From Marisa cornuarietis (lineage: Eukaryota > Mollusca > Gastropoda > Architaenioglossa > Ampullariidae): DNA of 64,000 nt. Under the pieces are notes generated by a model. It was not told where the DNA came from and did not search any database. It was given only the letters and a program-made list of their open reading frames with translations. How positions within the stretch are numbered: the stretch's first letter is position 1; every line of letters begins with the position of its first letter. The position numbers and the translations under genes are program-made. Below are positions 12,068 through 24,476 of the stretch, piece after piece. The stretch covers positions 1,984,001-2,048,000 of the forward strand of contig SMMW01000003.1 of NCBI GenBank assembly GCA_004794655.1, given 5' to 3'.

Positions 12068-15000
12068 TACGTCTGTCTTCACACTTTCAGAGATCGAAGA
12101 GAATGAGCTGAAGACCACAGCCCTAGCTGCAACAGGCAGACTGAAGGAGATACTGGTGAACGAGCGAGATACGAAAGTTAGGCTTCAGGACCAGGTTACG
12201 GCTCTGCAGGTCAGTTAGCCGGCAACAAACGACATTGGGGGGGGGGGGAGAAGAATGTTGTCTCTGCGGGTTGTCTTACACTACCGTTTTTTTTCTAAAT
12301 GCTTTGCACTAGGGTTCCGACCTTTTTATTCATTCATTCATTTGATTGATTGATTGATTGATTGATGTTTGATCAAGATAGTTGTTTTCACGCTACACGA
12401 GTTAGAGTTGTCCGCCCGACTGATGCTTTCCGTCGACAATCCAGAGGCAACTTATTGGGCCTAACTGGTAGAAAACAGCAAACAGTACATGTATGTTTAT
12501 AATTACACGCGTGTTTTCGTTTAAAAGGACGGAGAAAATATTGCTTTCAAAAAATAAACCTCGATTATACCACCAAACATTTAGTACAAGCATTCATCTG
12601 CTCAGTCATCAGTCATTCTTCCCTTGACTGTTACATGTCGTTGGGGGGATCACATGGAGAGATGTGGCAGCTGACAGGGCCCGCCACTCTTGCCTTTTGT
12701 GGGCGATAGTCAGCAGGTCCTGTACAGGACGACCAGTCCAGTCTTTGATGTTCGTAAGTCAGTTCTTCCTCTGACCACCGCGGTGTTGACCACCCTCCAA
12801 GGTGCCTTGAAGGATAGTCTTCGACAAAGTGTCATGCGGGTCACGTGGCCAAAGAAGACCAGCTTATGTCGTTTGACTGTTGATAGTAGAGGTTCCTGGT
12901 GTTGTACCAGTGTGGCAACCGTGCTTCGTACAAAGTCGCTGGTTCTATGTTCTCTGTACGAGATTGGAGCAGCCTCATCAGGCTCGAATGTCTGAGAAGA
13001 CTCTTCGTGTCGCCAAGCAGAGTCCACGTGTCACATCTATACAGCATACAGCAGCATCGTTACTATGATGGACTTGAACAGATTGTACTTTGTACTAAAC
13101 CTGATATTATGGCTGCACCAAAACCTGTCCAGCTTACCCATCGCCGCTGTTGCTGTTGCGATTCTGATGTGGATATCTCTCGTAGAGCTGCTGTCCTTGG
13201 AGAGGGTGGCTCCCAAGTACTTAAAGGTGCTTACCTCTTCGTGCTGTACCCCGTTCATATTGATCTTTGCTTTGTCGTTTTCAATGACCACGACTTTGCT
13301 CTTATTGATGCTAGTCTCCATTCTGGCTGCGAGTCTGTTGTTACGATCTTGGAGTTCTTTGTTAGTGCCTCCTAACAGATCTGTGTCGTCTGCAAAGCGT
13401 AGGCTGCAAATTCCACCGATGGCAATGGAAGTGTGGTGGTCGTGGAAGATTTCACGCATGATGTTCTACAAGATTGTGAACAGCACAGGTGATAGGAAGC
13501 ACCCTTGATGTACACCTACTGTTGCGTAGGCGTCTGAAACAGGTCAGTGACCTATTGTCTGTTCATCATTTCTTTGTTCTGTGTTCTCCCTGCACTGTTT
13601 CCTGAAAGACCATCTTCACAAGTCATGATGATCTTGAGACAAACCTTTACATCGTTTTACATCTTTTTATTATGGATTAGAGGTCTTCATTACAAGTTTT
13701 TCCCTAATTGTCTCTTGTACTCCATGATTAGTGACGAGGGTAAAATACCGGTATCAATGAGCAGAACTCGCATGTTCCGAGGAAATGACACAAATATCGA
13801 TGAGCGTAAAGATGCGGAGCACAGAGCTGCGGGTGATTTGCACACTCTAACCCTTTAGCTGCTGATGTGGCTGCTGACACTTTACGGGAGGAAATTGTCA
13901 CTTGTTACAAACAGGATTGTTGATTGATGGCGCCATAGCGTGTCTCACTCGTTAGCTGCAACAGGCGCCACCTGTCGGCACCGGAAGAGGTGAGCGGCTG
14001 TGTGTCATTGTCTGCAGGAAGCTCATGTTGGGTACTTTATTCTGTTTAGTTACCAGCACTTTCATACCTCCTGTCTCTCTCTCTTTCATTCATTTCCTTC
14101 ATTTTTTATGACAGCCGTACATAGGTATATGTGTATATAATAGTATGTGTATATAGTAGTATGTGTATAAAGTATTATATATAAACTCGCATTTATTTGC
14201 GAACGTTTGCTGCTGCCAGTTTGGTAGAAACTGTCATTTTATTGTGTGCTTGAACTTGTCGGATGTACGTAGCTACCCCTGAAGTCACTTAACTGTTGAT
14301 GTTTATTGTTGTCTTACCTTATGCCATGTGTCCTGGGTTACTTCCGGCACTTAGAGAATACTTTGAGACAGCCCTAGAGAGCTTTCTGAAGCAGTAACTC
14401 AGATGTGTTTTCTTCCAGTCTGTATGTCTTTCCATCGTGGAGCCGTAGTTATGATACACAGGTTGTACGTACACAGGTAAGTAACTGCTCGCAAGCTTAC
14501 CTGACACCCAGCGCTAGACTACGGCCCTGAGAGTGCACTGAGCTTTAGGCTGTATGCTGACCTCTCACTTGCCTGTCGGTCCATAGCTGTCCGCGAGGTA
14601 GCTTTTGCCTCCACCTTGTTGCTTACAGGTTCTGCTGTTGTCTGCTGTTTTCAGCCGGTCGTGATGTAGTCGGGTGTTGAGGTCAAAGGACCAAACGATC
14701 ACCGTTATTTTTGTTTTCTCCCTTTTTCTCAAAAATATTCTTTTCCCTCTCTTAACCCCTTTCCGTCTTTAAGAGGAATTAGTTTCAGTCCTCCCCCGTT
14801 TTCACTTTCCATTTTCCTTTCCGGATTTTCTGTATCGATTTTGGTTAAGAAGATCGATGAAGCACAGCAGCAATCTATCACCACTAGCAACTGCCTCTAA
14901 TCTCTTTGCGGTCAACGGTACTGTAGGCATTTCACCATCAACTCTTCGAAACTTGGCACCTTGCTAAATGCCAAGGATAATTTTGATTAGAAAAGCCGAC

Positions 15001-15652
15001 GAGTGGTGGCTGAAGTGGAAGGTCAAGTAGTTCGCTAATAAACTGTTGTAGGCGTGTGACATTCCCCCCCCCCCAAAGCTGTCGGTACGATCCTGTCATT
15101 AATTCTGCACCGTTGATGGTTTTCTACGCTCTTTTGTTTGCACCAATAACAAGAAAGCTGGGAGGCTCCCTGGTCTTCCTGTTCGAGGCCTGCGCGGGTA
15201 AAAAAAAAACTTCTCCCTGCCCACTCAGTAGATATTTAGCAGGAGTGTGGACCTGATTGATCAGGGAAGGTAAAGATGCTGAGCTTTTCACCTGGCATAG
15301 ACTAGAGTTTTACTCAGGTATGGAAAAGGTAAAAAGATAGGCTAGTTGTCTTCCAGCCAGGAAACTAAGGGGTTCATTCACACTGCACAAAGAATATACA
15401 GAACCCAAGCATCTCTGTGCCCTGGTCTTCAGTTTCTCTTATTAATCAGGTTCACTCACCTTGCTGGGGGAGGAAAGGGGAGGGAATCCAGCCTCCACCG
15501 TATCAGCGAGTTCTTTGCAGTTGAGCACATCAACCACGAGACTACGAAGCCTATATATATATATAAATAGAAATACAAGATGAAACAGCCAAGGGAACCG
15601 AAAACCGACTGTTTCAACGGCCAAATCTGCTCACTCTCTCTCTCTCTCTCTG

Positions 15653-15707
<55 letters not shown>

Positions 15708-18700
15708 AACAAACAAACAGCGGAAGCAATTAGAGGTACTCGTAAAATATTTCAGCCAGGTGTACGTGAAATGTGTTTGCCGGGTGTACGTATAGAAATA
15801 GCCGCTGTACGAAAAGAACCATAGACACGAGGAATATGCCATCTAGACCATAGAGACTAAACTAGAAGAGAGCCCCACTGTTACATCTGACACCTCCATG
15901 ATGGGACCAAAGCCTCAAGGAAGAAGGTCCACTGAGGTCTGGCACCTCTCTGATCGCACGAATTGTCTTGCACGTGATGCTCGTCGCTTGTTTTTATGGC
16001 GGACCTACAAGCCGTGCATTAAATAGCAGTCTGTTTAAAGACACCTTTTTGGTGACACTCACAATTGATTGTTGTGACTTACTAGCCTACTTAATTCATG
16101 TAAGCCTCGCTGTGATCGGTCTGGAAGTCACGCTGATAGACCTGACTGGTTTAAACACCTGGGGCAGTAGTTCCCAAGCGAGGGTAAGTCGTATCTCTGG
16201 GGCAATGCGATGATCTGTAGGACAAGCGTCTTGTCTCCGCAGTTTCTAGGGTGTCCAGATCCCCCGCTGTTGTACCTGGATGTCGTGAAAACGATTAGAG
16301 CACTTCTTTGTAGTAGGTAGTGCTACCAGATGGATGTTTCTAAGAGTTTAGTACTTAACTGTTGTAGGGACTTTCCAAAATAAGCATTTTATTCATCATC
16401 AGTCTTGAGCAATAATTTACCCAGTAGTTACATATTATAAAATTCGTAACTTTGTGAGTTTTCTTGCTCACTATTGATTCAAAACTCAGCTCGGAGTACT
16501 TACTGATAGTGAGATATGGTCTCTACGCAGCATATAAACTATTTGAAATTGCAATACACAGGCTTTCTCTGTAAGCAATACGGCTGTATCATACTGACTG
16601 CTCTGTTATTGTGTAATCTCAATAAGTAATGTATGTTTTACTCGCTCATACATGGCTATCCATGTGCCACACCACTTCGAACAGTGTCCTTTTTTAATTT
16701 GATAAGAATGACGGCTGATCTTTGCATATCACGGGGCAAATTGAAATTGAAAACGTGTACATTCGTTTTACTTACGGGCAATGAACGTGTCATTACACTG
16801 AATAGTAACTTTTGTACTCGATGGTGGAATTGACTCGGTACTGTGTACGATTCCACTAAGTGTTGCATTCAAACTGACCAGGGATTGTAGTTCTAAGGCG
16901 GTCAAGGATGCTCTAGGGTAGAGAAACACGTCTCCTTGAGTTCCTGGTTATTTCCTGGGGGGAAAAACTTCGCCTTATAACTACAGCCTCTGAGTATTTT
17001 AAGTTGTCCACTTGAAGCTTTTTTTTTCTTAATAACATTTTACCTAGATTTAATGATGAAAACCTAACGAGGCTTTTACATGCTAGGAGGAAAGTCCACT
17101 TAATGCACAGCTCAACCGCACATGTTTCTCTCTGTCATCGATGTTTAAAGGTTCCGGAAGTAAGGTTATCCAAGCCGTCGAGAGCAGAATTGAAATCCTA
17201 ATTTATCATCCTGTTTTTAGTCAAACGAACATTTGTAGACTTGCTTTCAAGCATATTTTTTACTTGCAGAGTGCATGCACAAATTTGCAGCAGGTGATGT
17301 TTAGAACTAGGAAAGGGCTTCAATGCTTTCCATATTTCTCGAAAGTAACAGAGTTGTTATTATGAGTATTATTTGAAGCTAAAGAAGGTCTTTGACATTC
17401 TCCATTTGTCAAAAGTAACAGAGTTGTTATTATGAGTATTGTTTGAAACTAAAGAATTTCCTTGACATTTTCCATTTGTCAAAAGAGTTGTTATTCTGTG
17501 TTGTTTTGAACTCACGAAGGGCGTTGATACTCTCCATGCTTGTGGAATGTAACAGAGTTGTTATTCTTACTGTTACTGAAACACAAAATGTTATTTGTGC
17601 CACTATTGCTTTATTTCATATCTGGTGGCGCTGCAGACACAGGTAGCGGAGCTACAGGAGCAGGTGAGCAGGGCCCGTCAGGCGGAGGATGCCAACAGGG
17701 CCGCGGCCCGCTCTTTGGAGGAGACTCTAGCCAGTCAGGAACGACAACGTCTGCAGCAACAGGCCCACGAGGTGAGGGGGCGAGTCAAAGGTCACAGACA
17801 GGCCGGCATCTCATTGCAGATTGTGCATGCATTTCAAACCTGGCTGCTTTAATTTCTTTAGAACATGTATTTTTCTTTCTCGTCTTCTCTTCATCCTTCT
17901 CTCTTGTCTTCTCTCCCCATTTCTAACCCTCACAGACACAAAGAGACGCAGAGTACACTGTGAGGCCTCACTCACTCCCCGCTCTCTTACTCACTCTCTC
18001 TACCGTAGGGGCCGACTGGGTCACAGCTTGTCAGCCTCTTTCTCTTCCGTACTTTTCTGTGTCTACCGGTCTTTCTTACCATTAAGTCTTCTCTTCCTTT
18101 GGTTGTCATTTCCGTAGCCTCCTTTAGGCCTTCTTGTGTTTGCCGTGCAGGGCGGGTAGAGTGGGTGGAGGTAAGGATGGGAATCTGTGAAGTTGAGGTC
18201 CCTGATGGATTGCGGCCATCACACCTCTTTAGCCCGGACTTGTAGATGGGAGGCTGGTGTTGCCCATACTAATCAATTGGCTAGCCGTGCAATGTCCTAG
18301 CTTTAGTAGAAGGCTGCGGCCTTAGGGCAATGTGGTTTCGGTTAGGCTGAATTATATTCTTCCTGCAGCAGTCTTACCTCTTGACTGCATCCCATTGTTA
18401 GACTTCGTGGTGCATGGCGAGCAGAAAGAATGATCCTCCTTTCTGTTAACAAAGGTCTCCACAAAAAGAAAATCATAATGAATGGTTCTAGATTTTTTTT
18501 AAACAGATATCTCTAGATGTGATGTATCTTTGTCTAACGTGTTATTTAACTAATTTTTATACGCTTAGAGGTAGACATGCGCACAAATAGACTGTTAAGA
18601 TTCAGATAAGTGCAAGAGATGTTGGCGTGATTGACACAGGAAGAAAAGGTCATCCAAACAATTTGTTAAGTAAATACATGGGTAACTTATGAAGAATTTC

Positions 18701-21700
18701 AGAACTAGTGGGAAGCCTTGGAGTATATGGGAGGGAGTTTCATGAGTAACTCAGTTGGGAATGTGACAGATGTCAAGTGCGGATCTATCACAAGAAGTAA
18801 AAATTACTCCAGCAGACAGGCAGACCGAGAAAGTGAAGGAGAACAAATGAACAAATCTTTATTTAAGAGGGTAACAGAATAAGTAAAAGTTATACTTTTT
18901 TACATCTAGCTCTCGGAATAACTAGTAGAAATAAAAAACATTACATTAATTCAGAACAATAAAAACGACGAGTAATTATGATATGTACAAACATGGTGGT
19001 TGATATCTGAATTGACAGTTTTTGTTTTATTATTGCCTAGAGCACTAGCAACATGTGGTATATATTTCCTTTGTCTGTATGATTAAACGGGGTCGGAAGC
19101 CTCTGTGTTTAATCAAAGGGTTAGGAAAAGGTGTTGTAATCACACTTTGAACCTGTACACGTGTACAGACTGGAGTCCGTTCTTTGGAGCTCTGAGGGAA
19201 GGTTGTTCGAAAGAACCACTGCCAGAATAGCTCAGGTTCGTCTTGAATAGGTCAATCGGTCAATTCTCGGTTTGGGGATATTGAGCTTGAGAGACCCCCT
19301 TATTATTTTGATGGAGAAGATAGAAAGAAGAGAGCTGAGGTTACTTTTTATTTTACGTTAACTGCGGTAGTTACACTTATTTTAGTCTCATGATAAATTG
19401 CTAGATTCCCTTTTTATAACCATTGCTGTTGGAATGAATTTAGAAGATTGGAGTTACAGTTTACGCGCGCTGTCCTTTTCTTTTCTCTCTCCCTCCTCCC
19501 ACTTGTGCCTCGTCACCTTTTTCTTCATTTACTTTCTCACTCGTCTCTCCTAGTCTCCCACCTTATCATCTCGTCTTTTCTCTCCAGTACTTTTACTCGC
19601 GCACATCGCACCCGTCACACTGACAAGACTCTTTGTAAAATACAGCCACTGATGCGCAGCCGTTTAAAAAATATCTGGCTGCAAAGAAGGCATTTTGCAC
19701 CTGTAATCAAGGCGAGGGGCAGATGATGGAGGGCGGGGAGACGATGTCCCGACGGGCTAGCGTTAGGCTGCGAGTGTTTGCTCGGCGTGCGATAACACTT
19801 GGCATGAATGAGATCCGTGCCTGTAAGTGAGCAGTTAATTTGAACACATAACAGTTTTGTGGGGAGGAGGGAGGTGACCGCCCCTAGCGCCATTTCATGT
19901 GGGCTGTTCTCTCCCTTTGCGTGCCTTTTTCGTCTCCTTTCTTTTGCTGTTTCACTTTTGTTTGCTTATTTCTGGTTTTGCCGTCAATTACAGTGATGGT
20001 TTCAGCTTCTGCCTCACTTCTGCTGTTCATACCAGCGTTGGTCACCAGCACCTACTTGCTATTGGTCGCACAACATCTCGTGACTTCTCGTCCCATTCCT
20101 CGCGTGGAGATTAAAAACACATTCTTGAAAAGGCCCCGTTAAGCAGACTGCTTTCTCACAGGCTGACCATTCTGTCGTGTACAGCTCACTAAGGTGTATT
20201 TTCCATATCTCCACTCTTCCAGCATGCTTCTCCAATTTCCAAGCATGCATGAGGAAAGAGAGGGCCAGGCAATAAAAACACGTGTCCTGTGTGTGTGTGT
20301 GTGTGTGTCGGGGTGAACGCGGTGCAGCACAGGGGCCAGACAACCGTGGATAAATTGAATTGTCTCTCAGCTGTTGATAAGACACACGCTTAGCCCGTCT
20401 AGCACCTCCCTACTCTCCCTCCCCTCCCCAACTCACTGAAGGCGATGCTGCTGCTGCTGACGACGACGACGACGACGATGATGATGATGATGATGATTTT
20501 GTTGTTGTTGTTGTTGTTTAAGGCCAAGAAAATTCAGGAAAGCGAGCTGCGCGCGGCTGCGCTGGCCAGGGAGCTGGAGATCACACGGGGCAACAGCAAG
20601 GCTCAGACAGGACAAATACATCAGCTCCAGGAACTACTGGCCGCCCGAGAACAGCAACACAAGTACGTCATTATCTGTACATACAGCAACACACGTCATT
20701 AGATGTACACACATACACAGCAATACAATTACGTCATTAGATGTACATACAGCAACACGCCATTAGATGTACCCACGTACACAGCAACACAAGTACGTCA
20801 TTAGCTGTACATACACAGCAACACAAGTACGTCATTAGCTGTACATACACAGCAACACAAGTACGTCATTAGCTGTACATACACAGCAACACAAGTACGT
20901 CATTAGCTGTACATACACAGCAACACAAGTACGTCATTAGCTGTACATACACAGCAACACAAGTACGTCATTAGCTGTACATACACAGCAACACAAGTAC
21001 GTCATTATCTGTACATACAGCAACACACGTCATTAGCTGTACATACACAGCAACACAAGTACGTCATTAGCTGTACATACACAGCAACACAAGTACGTCA
21101 TTAGCTGTACATACACAGCAACACAAGTACGTCATTAGCTGTACATACACAGCAACACAAGTACGTCATTAGCTGTACATACACAGCAACACAAGTACGT
21201 CATTAGCTGTACATACACAGCAACACAAGTACGTCATTATCTGTACATACAGCAACACACGTCATTAGCTGTACATACACAGCAACACAAGTACGTCATT
21301 AGCTGTACATACACAGCAACACAAGTACGTCATTATCTGTACATACAGCAACACAAGTACGTCATTAGCTGTACATACACAGCAACACAAGTACGTCATT
21401 AGCTGTACATACACAGCAACACAAGTACGTCATTAGCTGTACATACACAGCAACACAAGTACGTCATTAGCTGTACATACACAGCAACACAAGTACGTCA
21501 TTATCTGTACATACAGCAACACACGTCATTAGCTGTACATACACAGCAACACAAGTACGTCATTAGCTGTACATACACAGCAACACAAGTACGTCATTAG
21601 CTGTACATACACAGCAACACAAGTACGTCATTAGCTGTACATACACAGCAACACAAGTACGTCATTATCTGTACATACAGCAACACACGTCATTAGCTGT

Positions 21701-22935
21701 ACATACACAGCAACACAAGTACGTCATTAGCTGTACATACACAGCAACACAAGTACGTCATTATCTGTACATACAGCAACACACGTCATTAGCTGTACAT
21801 ACACAGCAACACAAGTACGTCATTAGCTGTACATACACAGCAACACAAGTACGTCATTATCTGTACATACACAGCAACACAAGTACGTCAGCTGTACATA
21901 CAGCAACACAAGTACGTCATTAGCTGTACATACACAGCGACACAAGTACGTCATTAGCTGTACATACACAGCAACACAAGTACGTCATTAGCTGTACATA
22001 CACAGCAACACAAGTACGTCATTAGCTGTACATACACAGCAACACAAGTACGTCATTAGCTGTACATACACAGCGACACAAGTACGTCATTAGCTGTACA
22101 TACACAGCAACACAAGTACGTCATTAGCTGTACATACACAGCAACACAAGTACGTCATTAGCTGTACATACACAGCAACACAAGTACGTCATTATCTGTA
22201 CATACAGCAACACACGTCATTAGCTGTACATACACAGCAACACAAGTACGTCATTAGCTGTACATACACAGCAACACAAGTACGTCATTATCTGTACATA
22301 CAGCAACACACGTCATTAGCTGTACATACACAGCAACACAAGTACGTCATTAGCTGTACATACACAGCAACACAAGTACGTCATTAGCTGTACATACAGC
22401 AACACAAGTACGTCATTAGCTGTACATACACAGCAACACAAGTACGTCATTAGCTGTACATACAGCAACACAAGGACGTCATTATATTTACTCACACAGT
22501 AGCAAAAGTACGTTATTAGCTGTACTTACGCGCGTAAGCAAGTACATCATGAGCTGTATTTACTCGCGCACACATAGCCAGCTCTTTCTTCTTTTGTTTA
22601 TCCCTTCATCTCTCCGCACTGTCTTTGAACCTGTCCGTCCTTCTAGAAGGCCTGTGATATAAATAATACTCACGAGAAATTGCTCTTGGCAATGTGTAAC
22701 GTGTGTAACAATCGGCTTTGGCATCTCAGAAATGTGTGTAACAATCGGCTTTGGCATCTCAGACATGTGTGTAACAATCGGCTTTAACAAATAGATGAGT
22801 CTTCCTTATCAGGTTAATTTCCAGATACTTCCACGGTTGTTGTTTTTGGTCCCTGTTGCCTATCGCAAAGCCGGTAGTTGGTGCTGGTGGGTAAAGCCGA
22901 ACATATTTATGACCGTAACCACTGTCTGTCGATGT

Positions 22936-22966
<31 letters not shown>

Positions 22967-24444
22967 TCTTTTTTGAGTAAAATCAAGTCTTTATTTCACC
23001 AGACAACTACTGGTATTGTTTAAAACTGCATGACAAATGAAGTTCTGCCTAATTTCTCTCTCCAACACAATTAAAACATATAAATGCGTACATTGTGTTA
23101 CTTGTAGACTTCTAGTAGTGTCGCCGACCTGCTGGCTGAGTGTAGGAGACAGTGTAGTGGGGGGGGGCAGGGACTGAAACAGAAGATGAAGTACACAAGT
23201 GTTGAGTGTCACTTTGGTGTACAGCTATGTCTTGCTAGTCACCAGTGCCAGACATACTGAGGGCCCACATCTCTCTCTCTCTCGCTCTCTGCCTGAGCAA
23301 TCAACGGCAATTGTGAGCGTGCTTCTTTTGAGAGATAAATATCTTCCGAAATTGTGCAAGCATGGCCACGAACCCGCTTGAGCTTTGATGTCGCAGTCAC
23401 GCACATTGTCAGAGCAGTAGCTGTACTCATTTATTAGCTTGTATACTAGGCTACACTCTGAAGAAGCCATTGTATTTAAGTGAGCTATAATCTGTTTGGT
23501 ATCCAACCGAACTGTTATGTAGTCTCCTGAGCTTGATTGAATTTTGTTGCTGTCATGAGCTCCTGTGGAAAACCGATAGCCTCATATTAAACCACCATGG
23601 TGCCATCGTCTGGGAGGAAGGAATGTCCCGCGTGTTACACATTCAGTCAGACTAGAGTTTTATTGTAAACAGGTCAGAACAACGGGCGTCAGGAAAAGAT
23701 TTCTTGTTGTTGAAGAGATCCACGCCGAGTCTTAGGGTGTCTGGGGGTGGGGGATATGTCTCCTACTTCAGGATCTACTGGCAGCACTCTCTTATCGGAT
23801 TTGTGGGTGAAAGGAGAAGTTTACCTGATTGCAACATGGGGTGTTCGTCCCCTCAGTTTGTACGAGAGCCAGGGAAGGAGGTTGTGCCAGCAGCCGTTGG
23901 TGCCAGTTCTGTGAGCATCACAACATGGAGGTAACACAAGCCGTGTGTGTGTGTGTGGGGGGGGGGTTGTGGATGTGTTCCATGTTGTATTGTTTTTCTT
24001 CCGTGCGGCTGCTGTTCCGCCTCCTGCATGTTGACTGGGTTAATTGGAGCGCGAGTTTTGTTTTGCTTTGAGTTTGTTTTTTTCTTTTTTGCGGACGAAG
24101 GATTGACGTTGAGAAACCTCATCTAGAAACACGAAAAACGCATCAGGATCAGGACATTGTTCATGTGACCTGCACACGACTGTGCACCACCAAAAACAAA
24201 GTTAGCCTTGATGACAGGACTGGAAGAGTCAGCCTGAGTCCTGCTATCTCGACATTTTCCCTAATTACCTGTTTACGTCTAACTCTAGACAATCCTTTCT
24301 AGCGGTTTTCTTTTTTAGACTGATTGTCTGGGAGTGTGCGATTGGGGCAGTTATTGTTTAGTCTCATCGACTAGGGGCAGACAGAGGTCGAGAGAGAGAA
24401 ATAGGTCTGGGGGCAAAAGGGACGTGGGCTTTGTTGATAACTTT

Positions 24445-24476
<32 letters not shown>

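Larger units (their letters stand above)
4556..12090 (+). other. intron 1 (7.5 kb), little recognisable content
   Basis: Phase 1 intron. It contains a GT-rich tract near 4850-4870, a GA/GT-rich stretch near 5080-5180, a short repeated GATGTAGTTTATTGTTTGT motif at 5575-5640, a (CA)n run at 8893-8937, and a GT-rich stretch just before the exon 2 acceptor (11990-12063). The exon-like segment 7508-7592 is listed separately. No transposon ORF or RNA gene was recognised in the remainder. Confidence 0.6.
12210..17636 (+). other. intron 2 (5.4 kb)
   Basis: Phase 0 intron. It contains a GATT microsatellite (12342-12366), the RTE-like reverse-transcriptase remnant (12638-13545), a CT/CA microsatellite (15633-15704), and a 70-bp tandem repeat just before exon 3 (17297-17570). 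From 13550 to 15630 and from 15710 to 17290 I see only unassigned AT-rich sequence, including a short TATGTGTATA-rich patch at 14115-14185. Confidence 0.6.

Noticed and set aside
20433..20621. Poly-Gln/His and poly-Leu/Met ORFs at exon 4
   Set aside because: Products of the trinucleotide repeat next to the acceptor. Only the part from 20523 on is coding, on the + strand.
20651..22565. CRISPR-like array
   Set aside because: Direct tandem units without unique spacers, in an animal intron.
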